Source of the DNA: Lentibacillus salicampi
GTDB taxonomy: Bacteria; Bacillota; Bacilli; Bacillales; Amphibacillaceae
Assembly (NCBI RefSeq): GCF_004565465.1
Contig: NZ_SRHY01000002.1
Span: 124,001-188,000, forward strand
Length of the DNA stretch: 64,000 nt
Direction of reading: 5' to 3'
Of this stretch, positions 17,108 to 26,281 are shown one piece after another. Numbering within the stretch: the first letter of the stretch is position 1; the number at the start of each line of letters is the position of its first letter. The position numbers were made by a program, and so were the translations under genes. Below the pieces are notes generated by a model, which was not told the DNA's origin, ran no database searches, and saw only the letters and a list, made by a program, of their open reading frames with translations.

Positions 17108-18182
17108 GATTCACATCCTTTTCTTCCATGCCAAAATAAAGCGGCAGACGAACAAGTTTTTCACTTTCGGCTGTTGTGTGCACGTCACTTCCGGCGAAGC
17201 GGCCAAATTTTTGACCCGCTTCAGATGAATGGAGCGGGACATAATGCGTGACAGCCATGATGCCTTGTTCTTTCAAATAATCAATTAACTCATCACGCCG
17301 GTCTGTTTTTAAATAAAACATATGGGCGTTATGGGTGCCATTTTCGGGAATATGCGGGATCGTAATGGCATCGATGTCCCGAAGCCCGTCGCGATATGTT
17401 TTCCATGTCTGCATTCTGTCTGCCATAATCTCTCCGGCATGCTTCAGTTGCACAGAAAGATATGCTGCGTTCAATTCGCTTAACAGATACGATGACCCGA
17501 TATCACGCCACGAATATTTGTCAACCATCCCTCTCACAAACTGTTTCCGGTTCGTTCCTTTTTCTTGCATGATCTCGGCCCGTTCAACGGCATCCGGATG
17601 GTTGACGATTAACGCGCCCCCTTCACCGCATGTAATATTTTTGGTTTCATGAAAACTAAATGTGCTGAAATGGCCAAAAGTGCCGAGCTGCTGGCCATCA
17701 TAGGTACTCGTCAGCGCCTGAGCGGCATCCTCAATCACCCACAGACCGTGACGTTCTGCGATATCCATGACCGCATCCATACGGCAGCCGACACCGGCAT
17801 AGTGGACGACGACAATGGCCTTTGTATGGTCGGTAATGGCCGCTTCAATAGCTTCAGGCGATATGTTCATCGTTTCCGGCTCTACATCAACAAACCGGAT
17901 GGCTGCTCCGCACAAGACGAATGCATTGGCCGTTGACACAAATGTATAGGAAGGCATAATAATTTCATCATCCGGTCCTGTCTCGGTCAAAAGAGCTGCC
18001 ATTTCTAGTGCGGCAGTACAGGATGGAGTCAGAATCGCCCGCCGGCAGCCAAGATAATCTTCCAGCCAGTCGGTGCATTTTTTGCCAAAGGGGCCGTTTC
18101 CGGAAAGTTTTTGATTGGCAATCGCCTCCTGGATGGCAGCTTCTTCTTTTCCAATATGACATGGCTGATTAAAGGGTATCAT
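17070..18182 (-). CDS. rffA: dTDP-4-amino-4,6-dideoxygalactose transaminase (WecE/RffA-like)
   Basis: 370 residues of the DegT/DnrJ/EryC1 sugar aminotransferase family. Lys181 in SFHETKNITCGEGG is the PLP lysine, the same number and context as in E. coli WecE. MPSYTFVSTANAFVL, the VVVHYAGVGCRMD segment and VIEDAAQAL complete the family pattern. WecE converts dTDP-4-keto-6-deoxyglucose to dTDP-4-amino-4,6-dideoxygalactose (Fuc4N), which fits the RfbA and RfbB genes upstream. ATG 18182 lies behind GTGAGGTG; 5 earlier codons contain that ribosome binding site. The final product could also be the gluco isomer (Qui4N); sequence does not fully settle this. Confidence 0.9.
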   Translation of the reverse strand: MIPFNQPCHIGKEEAAIQEAIANQKLSGNGPFGKKCTDWLEDYLGCRRAILTPSCTAALEMAALLTETGPDDEIIMPSYTFVSTANAFVLCGAAIRFVDVEPETMNISPEAIEAAITDHTKAIVVVHYAGVGCRMDAVMDIAERHGLWVIEDAAQALTSTYDGQQLGTFGHFSTFSFHETKNITCGEGGALIVNHPDAVERAEIMQEKGTNRKQFVRGMVDKYSWRDIGSSYLLSELNAAYLSVQLKHAGEIMADRMQTWKTYRDGLRDIDAITIPHIPENGTHNAHMFYLKTDRRDELIDYLKEQGIMAVTHYVPLHSSEAGQKFGRFAGSDVHTTAESEKLVRLPLYFGMEEKDVNHVISHIKRFFKL

Positions 18183-18193
18183 TTCAAAACACC

Positions 18194-18559
18194 TCACAAT
18201 GATTGACTTGTTACAAGGATGCCGGCGATGATCAGACCGAGTCCCACAACTTTATGTACGGTCACCGGATCGCCAAACAGGAAGATAGACAGCACGAACA
18301 CGAGAACAAATGACAGGCTCATGAACGGATAGGCATAGCTGATATTAAATTTGGTCATCGCTGCCATCCAGCACAAAGCGGCCAGAAAAGCAGACAAGAA
18401 CCCGGAGATAATCCACGGGTTCAGCAAGAGCTGCAGCAGGAAAAGGAATTTATCCCATAATCCTTCCGGGAGCGAGCCCGACTGATCGACTTGCCATTTT
18501 AAGACGATCTGACCATAGACAGTGAATAAAATCGTTCCGAAAATGTAAAAATAACCCAT
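18194..18559 (-). CDS. SMR/EamA-type small membrane transporter, candidate lipid-linked sugar flippase
   Basis: 121 residues with four membrane segments, of the small multidrug resistance/EamA type: GTILFTVYGQIVLKW in the first segment and FLFGDPVTVHKVVGLGLIIAGI in the last. Relatives ArnE/ArnF flip undecaprenyl-phosphate-aminoarabinose. Its gene starts at TAATG, overlapping the stop of the acetyltransferase gene, and lies among nucleotide-sugar genes, so flipping of a polyprenyl-phosphate sugar is much more likely than drug export. The FNISYAYPFMSLSFV segment is typical of the flippase-like branch. Confidence 0.8.
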   Translation of the reverse strand: MGYFYIFGTILFTVYGQIVLKWQVDQSGSLPEGLWDKFLFLLQLLLNPWIISGFLSAFLAALCWMAAMTKFNISYAYPFMSLSFVLVFVLSIFLFGDPVTVHKVVGLGLIIAGILVTSQSL

Positions 18560-19233
18560 TACACGACCTCACCATTGAGCTTATGATAGACGTCAACTGT
18601 GCTGCGCAGCCGGAAGCCAAGGGCATAAAACAGGTTCAGTGACGCGACATTGGCGGCTGATATGGATGTACGTAATTCGCTATACCCGGACTGGAACTGT
18701 TCCTTGCACGCGAGGCTTGTAAATCCTTTAGCAAGCCCTTTGCTACGGTATTCCTCGCGTATTCCAAGGAGCAGTACTTTTTCGTCATCAAACCCATAAA
18801 ACCCGGCTGTGCCCTGGCCATATTTAAGCGCAATAATTTTCCCGTCATTCATCAGGTCGCCCACCCAGTTCATATACCGTTTATCAGCCTGCCAATCCGG
18901 GATATTGAAGTCACGATGGAAACGCCCATTTGTAAAGACTTCCTGGGCGATTTCCAAAATCATATCACGGTCATAATCCTTAGAAAGGCTGATTCCCTCC
19001 TGTTCAAAGACAGTCAGGTTTTCTTTTTTGCAGACGGGTTCAATCAATGTATCAACGTAGTAAAAGCCATGCTCCAGAAATGGTCTGGGATTTTCAAATG
19101 GCTGTGTCTTTAAGGTGAAGTGCCCTTTGCTCCGATCCGTTTCCCTTAGTGTCGCTTCATCAGCACGCGTTAGTTCATATGTATTCATATTAAAATTTCG
19201 TTTATCCCATGGGGTTTCACGTAAATGGCTCAT
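18559..19233 (-). CDS. GNAT N-acetyltransferase, probable dTDP-amino-sugar acetyltransferase
   Basis: 224 residues. The C-terminal half is a GNAT domain: LLGIREEYRSKGLAKGFTSLACK carries the acetyl-CoA pyrophosphate loop, followed by LRTSISAANVASLNLFYALGFRLRSTVDVYHK. The N-terminal 100 residues (FENPRPFLEHGFYYVDTLIEP) resemble WecD/RffC-type enzymes, which acetylate dTDP-Fuc4N at N4. ATG 19233 is preferred because GAGGAG is 8 bp upstream; an earlier ATG at 19239 overlaps the glycosyltransferase stop. Its place between the glycosyltransferase and the flippase genes fits amino-sugar modification. Confidence 0.8.
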   Translation of the reverse strand: MSHLRETPWDKRNFNMNTYELTRADEATLRETDRSKGHFTLKTQPFENPRPFLEHGFYYVDTLIEPVCKKENLTVFEQEGISLSKDYDRDMILEIAQEVFTNGRFHRDFNIPDWQADKRYMNWVGDLMNDGKIIALKYGQGTAGFYGFDDEKVLLLGIREEYRSKGLAKGFTSLACKEQFQSGYSELRTSISAANVASLNLFYALGFRLRSTVDVYHKLNGEVV

Positions 19234-19238
19234 GTTCA

Positions 19239-20189
19239 TCACTCCTCACTGTTATCATCTTCTGTCGTCTCACGGATCAGGTAAAGCGGTCTGCCTTTTG
19301 TTTCATTGAAAACCTTTCCGATATAAAGGCCGAGGATGCCGAAATTAAAAAAGATCAGGCCGCCGATAAAATAGATGGAAACCATAACACTTGTCCACCC
19401 TTCAACAGGCTGAGCCAGGAAGAAGTAGCGCACAAATAAGTAAAGGCCATACAAAAAGGAGCCAAGGGCTAATAAAAAACCAAATTGTATGGACAGCCTA
19501 AGCGGTTTATTGGACTGTGAAATGATCGTGTCGGTTGCCAATGTAATCAATTTTTTCAGATTATAGGATGTTTTCCCTTCTTTCCTCGCATTATGTTCAA
19601 CTGGTACAGTAGCTGATTTGTAACCCATCCACTGTATGAAAAGTGGAAAGAAACGGTTCTGTTCACGCATTTGCCGGAATGCCCTGATGACCTTCTTTTG
19701 GCTAATGCTGAAATTGGCTACCGTGTGATCCGATGTTCTGCCGCTAAAATAGTCGTATACACGGTAAAACAACTGTGACGTTTTGCGTTTAAACCAATGA
19801 TCCTGACGTGCCACGCGATTACCAAAAACAACTTCAAAGCCAACATGCGCTTTTTTATACAATGTCAAGATTTCCTCAGGGCGGTCTTGCAGATCACAGT
19901 CCATGACAACGACCCAGTCGCCTTCAGCATAATCGAGTCCGGCCGAGATGGCGTGGTGCTGTCCGAAATTGCGGGCAAAATCAATACCTTTAATTCGGTG
20001 GTCTACTTCATGCAATGCTTTAATCGTCTCCCATGCATCGTCAGGGCTTGCATCATTGACTAAAATGATTTCCAAATCGGCTGGAATCGATTCGATCGTG
20101 GTTATGATGCGGCTGCACAGTTCTTTCAGACACGTTTTGCAGCCATACACGGGAATAACGACAGAGATTAAGAGGTTACCTTTTCCCAT
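19239..20189 (-). CDS. GT2-family polyprenyl-phosphate glycosyltransferase (GtrB/CsbB/YkoT-like)
   Basis: 316 residues: an N-terminal GT-A domain with SVVIPVYG, ILVNDASPDDA, ARNFGQHHAISAGLDYAEGDWVVVMDCDLQDRPEEI (the DCDLQD metal site), then two C-terminal membrane segments (FGFLLALGSFLYGLYLF and VSIYFIGGLIFFNFGILGLYIG) and the RPLYLIRE tail. This is the standard layout of enzymes that transfer a sugar from a nucleotide to undecaprenyl phosphate on the cytoplasmic face. The start at ATG 20189 overlaps rfbB by 22 bp; no strong ribosome binding site is visible, so coupling to rfbB translation is likely. Confidence 0.9.
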   Translation of the reverse strand: MGKGNLLISVVIPVYGCKTCLKELCSRIITTIESIPADLEIILVNDASPDDAWETIKALHEVDHRIKGIDFARNFGQHHAISAGLDYAEGDWVVVMDCDLQDRPEEILTLYKKAHVGFEVVFGNRVARQDHWFKRKTSQLFYRVYDYFSGRTSDHTVANFSISQKKVIRAFRQMREQNRFFPLFIQWMGYKSATVPVEHNARKEGKTSYNLKKLITLATDTIISQSNKPLRLSIQFGFLLALGSFLYGLYLFVRYFFLAQPVEGWTSVMVSIYFIGGLIFFNFGILGLYIGKVFNETKGRPLYLIRETTEDDNSEE

Positions 20190-21181
20190 TGATCCACATA
20201 CCATTCGACTGTTTGGTTCAGCCCTGTTTTAAAAGATGTAAGAGGTTTCCAGCCCAGCGTATCTCTTATTTTACTGTCATCAACGGCATAACGCCGATCA
20301 TGACCTTTTCGGTCTCCGATAAAGGTGATCAGCTCTTTATGACTGTGCTGTCCAGGTTTTAAGTGATCAAGAATATCACAAATCATCATCGCCAGTTCAA
20401 TATTTGATTTCTCGTTGCCACCGCCGATATTGTACTTTTCCAGTGTTTGACCTTGATGAAAAATGAGATCGATGGCCCGGCAATGGTCCTCGACATACAG
20501 CCAGTCACGGACATTTTTTCCGTCTCCGTACAATGGGATCGGATTGCCTTGCAGTGCATTTGAAATGACCGTCGGGATCAGTTTCTCCTGATGCTGTCGC
20601 GGTCCATAATTGTTGGAACTGCTGGAGGTGACCACATTCATCCCGTACGTCCGCCCGAAACTTTTGACAAGCATGTCGGCCCCAGCCTTTGACGCACTGT
20701 AAGGGTTGCGCGGATCATAAGGTGTTTCCTCATTAAATTTTTCATCGCTTTCAAGCCCCAGTGCTCCGTACACTTCATCGGTGGATATTTGATGGAAACG
20801 CCCTGTTGCCAGCTCCCCCTTTTTATCCCACGAATCACGTGCAGTCTGCAGAAGAACGCTGGTCCCAAGCACATTTGATTCAATAAAGGCTTTGACGTCC
20901 TCGATAGAACGGTCAACGTGTGATTCGGCGGCAAAATGGATGACGCCGTCAATATCGTATTCGGAAAAAATGTGCTGGATCAGGGCTTCGTCAGCGATAT
21001 CACCCTTGATAAAATGATAGTTTTCCAAAGCCGCAGCCTGCTGCACGTTGGCGCCTTTTCCGGCATAAGTCAATTGGTCAATGTTAATGATTTGATATTC
21101 AGGGTATCGCTTCATCATATAATGAATGAAATTCGAGGCGATGAACCCCGCACCGCCTGTCACGAGAAGGGATTTACTCAT
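20168..21181 (-). CDS. rfbB: dTDP-glucose 4,6-dehydratase
   Basis: 337 residues, extended SDR. NAD loop [10 protein letters not shown] at the N-terminus; catalytic Thr134-Asp135-Glu136 (ISTDEVYG) and Tyr161-x3-Lys165 (YSASK); [12 protein letters not shown] and [14 protein letters not shown] are diagnostic of RmlB. It turns dTDP-glucose into dTDP-4-keto-6-deoxyglucose. ATG 21181 overlaps the end of rfbA by 8 bp. No rfbC or rfbD (rhamnose branch) is present here; the aminotransferase gene downstream instead diverts the keto sugar to an amino sugar. Confidence 0.96.
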   Translation of the reverse strand: MSKSLLVTGGAGFIASNFIHYMMKRYPEYQIINIDQLTYAGKGANVQQAAALENYHFIKGDIADEALIQHIFSEYDIDGVIHFAAESHVDRSIEDVKAFIESNVLGTSVLLQTARDSWDKKGELATGRFHQISTDEVYGALGLESDEKFNEETPYDPRNPYSASKAGADMLVKSFGRTYGMNVVTSSSSNNYGPRQHQEKLIPTVISNALQGNPIPLYGDGKNVRDWLYVEDHCRAIDLIFHQGQTLEKYNIGGGNEKSNIELAMMICDILDHLKPGQHSHKELITFIGDRKGHDRRYAVDDSKIRDTLGWKPLTSFKTGLNQTVEWYVDQWEKVTS

Positions 21182-22106
21182 TTTGCACCAGCTCCAGTAA
21201 TGGATTTTTGTCGATTGATTCCCAATATTGCTCGGTATGTTTCCGATTGGCAATTTCCATTAAGTATTGCCCATAATCGGTCTTTTTCATCCCTTCGCCT
21301 TTTTCATAAAGCGTATGTCTCGATATATAGCCCATATAATAAGCGATCTCTTCCAGACAGGCAATCTTGAATCCCTGGCGCTGCTGGGTTATTTTGACGA
21401 ATTCGGCTGCTTCAAACAGGGATTCGTGCGTCCCGGCATCCATCCAGGCAAAACCCCGTCCCAGTAATTGCACGTCCAGCTGGTTGCCTTTTAAATATTC
21501 CTTGTTCAGGTCCGTGATCTCCGTTTCGCCGCGTTCGGAGTATGGCAGCTGTTTAGCAATTCGGGCGGCACGGTAATCATAAATGTACAAGCCGGCTGCA
21601 GCAAAATCAGATTTCGGGTCTTCTGGTTTTTCTTCAAGGGAGATAACTTTTTGGTTGTCATCAAACTCCACTACTCCAAACCGTTCCGGATCTTTCACCC
21701 GGCTTCCGAAAATCGTAGCGTTTTTATGGTTGCGGAGCGCATTTCTGAACAGCGTTGTGAACCCCTGACCATAAAAGATATTGTCGCCCAGAATTAACGT
21801 GACGTCATCATAGCCGATAAAGTCCTCAGCCATGATAAAGGCTTCAGGTATGCCATCGGGATGTTTCTGCTCCATATATTGAAGCCGGATGCCAAACGCG
21901 GAACCATCACCCAGCATTTCCTTGAAGCGTGGCATATCTTCCGGCGTACTGATAATCAGAATATCTTTGATACCACCAAGCATCAGGACTGATAACGGGT
22001 AATAAATCATCGGTTTATCATAGACATTAAGCAAATGTTTATTGACCCCGTTCGTGCTTGGTGCAAGTCTTGTGCCGCTTCCGCCTGCCAATACAATCCC
22101 TTTCAT
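21174..22106 (-). CDS. rfbA: Glucose-1-phosphate thymidylyltransferase
   Basis: 310 residues. Nucleotidyl-transferase signature [42 protein letters not shown] with metal-binding aspartate, [20 protein letters not shown] and the [12 protein letters not shown] motif of the short RmlA type. It activates glucose-1-phosphate with dTTP. ATG 22106 lies behind TGGGAGTGATTCGC. It is the first gene of a seven-gene minus-strand operon; a dispersed repeat (22178-22408) lies just upstream of it. Confidence 0.96.
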   Translation of the reverse strand: MKGIVLAGGSGTRLAPSTNGVNKHLLNVYDKPMIYYPLSVLMLGGIKDILIISTPEDMPRFKEMLGDGSAFGIRLQYMEQKHPDGIPEAFIMAEDFIGYDDVTLILGDNIFYGQGFTTLFRNALRNHKNATIFGSRVKDPERFGVVEFDDNQKVISLEEKPEDPKSDFAAAGLYIYDYRAARIAKQLPYSERGETEITDLNKEYLKGNQLDVQLLGRGFAWMDAGTHESLFEAAEFVKITQQRQGFKIACLEEIAYYMGYISRHTLYEKGEGMKKTDYGQYLMEIANRKHTEQYWESIDKNPLLELVQNE

Positions 22107-22177
22107 GCGAATCACTCCCAAAAAGGTTTAATCCAGGACATGGATTGCCGTCCATAGATGAAGATACTCCTTTAAAT

Positions 22178-22408
22178 GTTGTTCAAAAAGTTCGGTGAAA
22201 ATGACACATCGATAATCGATAGGGGATCTTCTGCAAAACCGCCCACGTCAATCGCCAACTGCAGAAGTCACCACATCCTGTGGAAGCCCGCTGCTCAAAA
22301 CTGCGCCGCCTCGAACTTTGATGCGAATGACGTGCTAGTGCAGGCGTTGGCGATTGTCGTCGCGAACTTAGCCTGCCGGTCCTTTTCATCCTTCTTTTTG
22401 AACATTCA
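22178..22408. repeat. Dispersed intergenic element, copy A
   Basis: About 230 bp bounded by GTTCAAAAAG (22181-22190) and CTTTTTGAAC. Inside are the inverted pair CAATCGCCAAC (22249-22259) and GTTGGCGATTG (22346-22356). The right 60 bp (from GACGTGCTAGTGCAGGCG) is identical to copy C at 37436-37710. No open frame is conserved between copies. Confidence 0.9.
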
Positions 22409-22587
22409 CTTATAAATGCTTATTACCGTTTTGACAGAAAATAATCTTACAATTTGTTTGCATCTTGATTACAATTGTGTTTGGAATCGCCTGAATCTAT
22501 GATAAATTCAATTTCCTTATAATGTAAAGAGTCCTTATACCCGATTTCCATTTAAATCGCGAAATAAAGAAAAAAGGAGCATATCAC

Positions 22588-22644
22588 GTGACGTGGACAG
22601 ATGAACGTGATGGAATGGAATTAATACTGACACCAAATCAATGA
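22588..22644 (+). CDS. Possible 18-codon leader peptide upstream of rpiA
   Basis: GTG start at 22588 preceded by AAAAAGGAGC at ideal distance; reads MTWTDERDGMELILTPNQ and ends TGA at 22642, overlapping the rpiA ribosome binding site region (ATGAAGGAG). The frame is too short to judge by composition. Its good ribosome binding site and its stop next to the rpiA ribosome binding site suggest translational coupling, or it may be chance. Confidence 0.35.
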   Translation: MTWTDERDGMELILTPNQ

Positions 22645-22659
22645 AGGAGTGGTTGCAGC

Positions 22660-23340
22660 ATGAGTGAGCAGGATGATGCTAAAAAATTGGCAGGCGAAGC
22701 GTCAGTTGAACATATTGAAGATGGCATGACGATTGGATTGGGTTCGGGGTCGACCGTTTATTGGATGATCCGAAAAATCGGTGAATGTGTGCAGGATGGT
22801 CTTGAAGTGAAAGGTATCCCGTCGTCACGTCAGACCAAGGAATGGGCGAACAAGTTCGGGGTCCCGCTTACGGACTTTGCTCACGTGCAGAAGCTGGATA
22901 TTGCAATTGATGGTGCTGATGAGGTTGATCCGCAGTGGAATCTGATTAAAGGCGGTGGCGGGGCACTAGTCCGGGAAAAGATTATTGCAGCGGCTGCCCG
23001 GAAGTTTGTCGTGATTGTCGATGAATCGAAGCTGGTTACCCGGCTGGGGGCTTTTAAGCTGCCGGTTGAGATTTTGCCGTTCGGGTGGGAAACGACTGCA
23101 GGAAGGATTGCCGAATTGGGTGGCGAGACAGTTTTGCGCCTTGTCGGTGATGATGTTTTCGTGTCAGACAATGGCAACTATATTGTAGATTGCCGATTCG
23201 GTGGCATAGACGATCCCGAAACACTCCACCAACAACTGAAACAGCTGACCGGTGTTGTGGAAACCGGTTTGTTCACGGAAATGGTCGATGAAGTGATTGC
23301 CGGTTATAAGGATCAGGCAAAACCGGTATCGAAGGACTGA
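22660..23340 (+). CDS. rpiA: Ribose-5-phosphate isomerase A
   Basis: 226 residues, the usual RpiA length. Substrate and catalytic blocks are complete: GLGSGSTVYW, the DGADEVDPQWNLIKGGGGALVREK stretch with catalytic Asp and Glu, the DESKLV lysine, and a C-terminal GVVETGLF. It interconverts ribose-5-phosphate and ribulose-5-phosphate in the pentose phosphate pathway. ATG 22660 behind AAGGAGTGG. Alone in its transcript; the gap to the next gene is filled by a tandem repeat. Bacilli usually rely on RpiB/YwlF, so an additional RpiA is notable but not rare. Confidence 0.95.
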   Translation: MSEQDDAKKLAGEASVEHIEDGMTIGLGSGSTVYWMIRKIGECVQDGLEVKGIPSSRQTKEWANKFGVPLTDFAHVQKLDIAIDGADEVDPQWNLIKGGGGALVREKIIAAAARKFVVIVDESKLVTRLGAFKLPVEILPFGWETTAGRIAELGGETVLRLVGDDVFVSDNGNYIVDCRFGGIDDPETLHQQLKQLTGVVETGLFTEMVDEVIAGYKDQAKPVSKD

Positions 23341-23365
23341 CATGGCGTTTTTAGTATAAACCTAT

Positions 23366-23590
23366 GTGCCCGAACGGCGATCGAGAACGGTGGAAAGGTC
23401 AGAGAGAAGTCATCTCAGTGCCCGAACGGCAAGCGGAAACGAGCAAGAGGTCAGATAGAAGGTTTCTCAGTTCCCAAACGGTAAGCGAAAACGGGAGAAT
23501 GGTCAGATAGAAGGGTTCTCAGTGCCCAAACGGTAAGCGAAAACGGGGGAAAAGTAAGAGAGAGGCTCCCAGTGCCCGAATGGATCCCGA
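23366..23590. repeat. Tandem repeat, four 50-52 bp units plus a partial (locus-specific family 3)
   Basis: Units begin GTGCCCGAACGG or GTGCCCAAACGG and end GTTCTCA/CTCCCA; three are 52 bp and the fourth 50 bp, followed by a broken fifth. The array lies in the 480-bp gap after rpiA. The remaining 230 bp before the next gene holds no recognisable element apart from the oxidoreductase's ribosome binding site. Confidence 0.9.
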
Positions 23591-23826
23591 ATCCTATCGA
23601 AACGACATACGGGAGCAAGGCCCGGGTCCGGACGGTGCTGGCATTATTTTTACCGAATTCTGGCGATATTTCTGCTGGAATAAGAATTGACATTATGGTT
23701 CTATAAAAATGAAGTAACAGAAACGTCATGCTAATATGGCACTAATCGGGACACCTGTGAGCGTAACTTCTTTATACGAACGAATTGCCGTGTTAAGTAG
23801 CTTTTAATCAATAGGGGTGGATGACA

Positions 23827-24813
23827 ATGAATTTCGGAACAATTGGTACGGGCTGGATTACAGATGCGTTCATTCAAGCAGCAAAGGAATCATCAGATTT
23901 GACCCATACAGCCGTTTACTCAAGAACATCGGATAAAGCTGAGGACTTTGCCGGGAAATATGAGATTGAAAATATTTATACCGACGTAGAAGAAATGGCG
24001 GCAAGTGATGCACTGGATGCGGTTTATATTGCTTCACCCAATTCGCTGCACCATGAACATGTGATGACTTTCCTGCGCCACGGGAAGCATGTTATTTGTG
24101 AAAAGCCCATTTTCTCAAACTTTAATGAATGGGAAGAAGCTTACCGGACAGCAGCCGATCAAGGCGTTTTCCTGTTTGAAGCGATGCGAAACTTGCATTC
24201 GCCCAATTTTATAAGCCTGCAGAAAGGCCTCGAAGAGATTGGAAAAGTCCGCAGTATGATTCTGCCGTTTGTCCAGTATTCATCAAGGTACGATAAATAC
24301 CTGAAAGGTGAGGCGCCGAATATATTTACGACGCAATTTTCAGGAGGCGCACTGGTGGAGTTGGGTGTCTATCCTTTGTCGCTTGTAGTCGGACTGTTTG
24401 GCAAACCAGTGGACGCTTCATATTTTCCGGTAAAGCTCGATAGCGGTGTGGACGGCAGTGGCACGCTCGTTCTGACGTATCCGGGTTTTACCGGCACTGT
24501 TCTTTGTTCGAAAATAACCCAGTCTGCCAACACCTGTGAGATTCATGGCGAGAAAGGGTCGCTGGTGTTTGAGAATGCGGGGGATATGTACTGGCCGCGG
24601 GTAGTGATGAACGATACCGGGGAAGTGACGCCCCTTGAGGCGGACGATCACCCGAACAATATGGTTTATGAAGCCAGAGAATTTGCCCGTATTATCAAGT
24701 CCGGTGACAAGGATGAATATGAACGATTGAAAAAACTCAGTCATGATGTATTAGCTGTGACGGAAAAGGTCCGGCATGAAAGCGGGATCGTTTTTGACAG
24801 TGAGAATGGTTGA
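23827..24813 (+). CDS. Gfo/Idh/MocA-family oxidoreductase
   Basis: 328 residues: Rossmann domain (GTIGTGWITDAFIQAA), the EKP motif typical of the family in HVICEKPIFSN, then the alpha/beta C-terminal domain with GGALVELGVYPLSL. Relatives oxidise sugars, inositols or trans-dihydrodiols with NAD(P). ATG 23827 is chosen because AGGGGTGG (23813-23820) touches the ATG at 23821 but is 6-7 bp from this one. A monocistronic gene. The substrate is unknown; sugar-type substrates are most common in this subgroup. Confidence 0.85.
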   Translation: MNFGTIGTGWITDAFIQAAKESSDLTHTAVYSRTSDKAEDFAGKYEIENIYTDVEEMAASDALDAVYIASPNSLHHEHVMTFLRHGKHVICEKPIFSNFNEWEEAYRTAADQGVFLFEAMRNLHSPNFISLQKGLEEIGKVRSMILPFVQYSSRYDKYLKGEAPNIFTTQFSGGALVELGVYPLSLVVGLFGKPVDASYFPVKLDSGVDGSGTLVLTYPGFTGTVLCSKITQSANTCEIHGEKGSLVFENAGDMYWPRVVMNDTGEVTPLEADDHPNNMVYEAREFARIIKSGDKDEYERLKKLSHDVLAVTEKVRHESGIVFDSENG

Positions 24814-24841
24814 ATAAGGGCTCCACGAGGGGGCCTTTTTT
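24814..24841 (+). terminator. Probable terminator after the Gfo/Idh/MocA gene
   Basis: AAGG/CCTT with inner CTCC/GGGG pairs around an ACGA loop, followed by seven T. Confidence 0.55.
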
Positions 24842-24991
24842 TATGCATATATGGGGAGCGACCCTCCCGTTCAGTTTAGAGTGTAGACTTAAACTGCCCA
24901 CGGCGGCAACTTCTACTTTAACGCCTGCTCGAGTTGTAACAAGTCAACGACTGCATTATATTAGAGTTAAAGATATTGAAGGGAGAACATT

Positions 24992-26113
24992 ATGAACATC
25001 GTGGTTGCACCGGATTCATTTAAAGGAAGCCTGACATCGAAACAAGCTTCGGGAATTATGGAACAAGCTATCATGTTGGTAGATGAAAAGGCTCAGGTTA
25101 CCTTGAAGCCTATGGCGGATGGCGGGGAAGGTACATTGGAATCATTGCTTGCTGCAACGGAAGGAGAGCATGTGCCAATAACGTGTATAGGACCGCTGGG
25201 CAATACAGTTGACACATCGTATGCCATAGTTAATGGCGATACAGCAATTATTGAATGTGCCAGCATTGCCGGGCTGGTTCAGGTTCCTGAAAATAAACGG
25301 CATCCCGATGTTACGACAACGTATGGAATTGGAGAAGTCATGCTGGATGCAATGGATAACGGCTGCAATTCATTTGTGATCGGCCTTGGAGGAAGTGCCA
25401 CGAACGATGGTGGACTGGGAATGCTTAAGGCACTGGGAATGAAAGCATGGGACCAGCATGGCAAAGAAATTGGTCCGTTTGGCAGAGATGTGCAGCATGT
25501 AACCGATGTCAGTTTTGCAGGCATTGATCCGCGACTTGCGGGAGCAACGATCAAAGTGGCCTGTGATGTGGATAATCCATTATGCGGGGAAAAGGGGGCA
25601 ACGTATGTTTACGGACCGCAAAAAGGGCTGGCTGTGGGTGAAATCGAACTATATGATGCCGCCTTAAACCAGTTTGGGGATGCAGTCGAGTCAGTATTGA
25701 ACAAACCGTTAAAAAATATTGCCGGTGCCGGAGCTGCTGGTGGGCTCGGTTTTGCCTTATTGGCTCTTGACGGTGATCTTGTTTCGGGAGCAGAACTGTT
25801 GGCAGATACCATAGATGCTGAAGAAGCAATCCGTCATGCTGACCTTGTTCTGACAGGGGAAGGACAAAGTGATGAACAGACGCTTTATGGAAAAGCGCCG
25901 GGTTACATCGCCTCGCTTGCCGAAAAACATCAGGTTCCGGCCATTTTGATTTCAGGCAGTCTGGATGACGATTTGGATGTTTTAAGAGAAAGATTTGCAG
26001 GCTGTTTCTCGATCGTTAATAAGCCGATGTCACTTAAAGAGTGTATGGAAAAGGCTGATGCGCTACTTTGTGAGCAGACAAAGCAAGTGATTCAACTGGC
26101 CAGTCAGTTCTAA
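24992..26113 (+). CDS. Glycerate kinase
   Basis: 373 residues, GlxK/GarK-type glycerate kinase. The N-terminus NIVVAPDSFKGSLTSKQA, PMADGGEGTLESL, GLGGSATNDGGLGML (nucleotide/phosphate loop) and TGEGQSDEQTLYGKAPG are all diagnostic. It phosphorylates glycerate with ATP to 2- or 3-phosphoglycerate. ATG behind GAAGGGAG. Alone in its transcript, with no glyoxylate or tartronate genes nearby. The tartrate/D-malate-type dehydrogenase 17 kb away can yield glycerate in some relatives, so a metabolic link is possible but unproven. Confidence 0.93.
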   Translation: MNIVVAPDSFKGSLTSKQASGIMEQAIMLVDEKAQVTLKPMADGGEGTLESLLAATEGEHVPITCIGPLGNTVDTSYAIVNGDTAIIECASIAGLVQVPENKRHPDVTTTYGIGEVMLDAMDNGCNSFVIGLGGSATNDGGLGMLKALGMKAWDQHGKEIGPFGRDVQHVTDVSFAGIDPRLAGATIKVACDVDNPLCGEKGATYVYGPQKGLAVGEIELYDAALNQFGDAVESVLNKPLKNIAGAGAAGGLGFALLALDGDLVSGAELLADTIDAEEAIRHADLVLTGEGQSDEQTLYGKAPGYIASLAEKHQVPAILISGSLDDDLDVLRERFAGCFSIVNKPMSLKECMEKADALLCEQTKQVIQLASQF

Positions 26114-26131
26114 AAAGGAATGTCCCTTTTT
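26112..26131 (+). terminator. Terminator of the glycerate kinase gene
   Basis: AAAAAGG (26112-26118) pairs with CCTTTTT (26125-26131), overlapping the stop codon. Confidence 0.6.
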
Positions 26132-26246
26132 CATCTTTCATTTCAATTGTAGATATAGAAAATTGGATTTGAAGGAGATAAGGAGATGCTAAATGAAAAT
26201 CACAGGGGATGAAGAAAACCCCTGATCGACGTTTCACTTTATGAAT

Positions 26247-26273
26247 AAGGTCCGGAAAATTCACCCGGACCTT
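26247..26273. terminator. Hairpin between convergent genes
   Basis: Perfect 9-bp stem AAGGTCCGG / CCGGACCTT, 9 bp beyond the HAD gene stop on the minus strand. It lacks a long T-run. Confidence 0.6.
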
Positions 26274-26281
26274 GACGAATG

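Noticed and set aside
24842..24991. Possible decayed copy of the dispersed element (AAACTGCCCACGGCGGCAAC)
   Set aside because: Only about 12 bases resemble copies B and C, and the terminal repeats are missing.
26186..26225. Two overlapping mini-frames (8 and 10 codons) behind GAAGGAGATAAGGAG
   Set aside because: The ribosome binding site is strong, but the frames are too short and not supported by anything else; probably a remnant of a lost gene.
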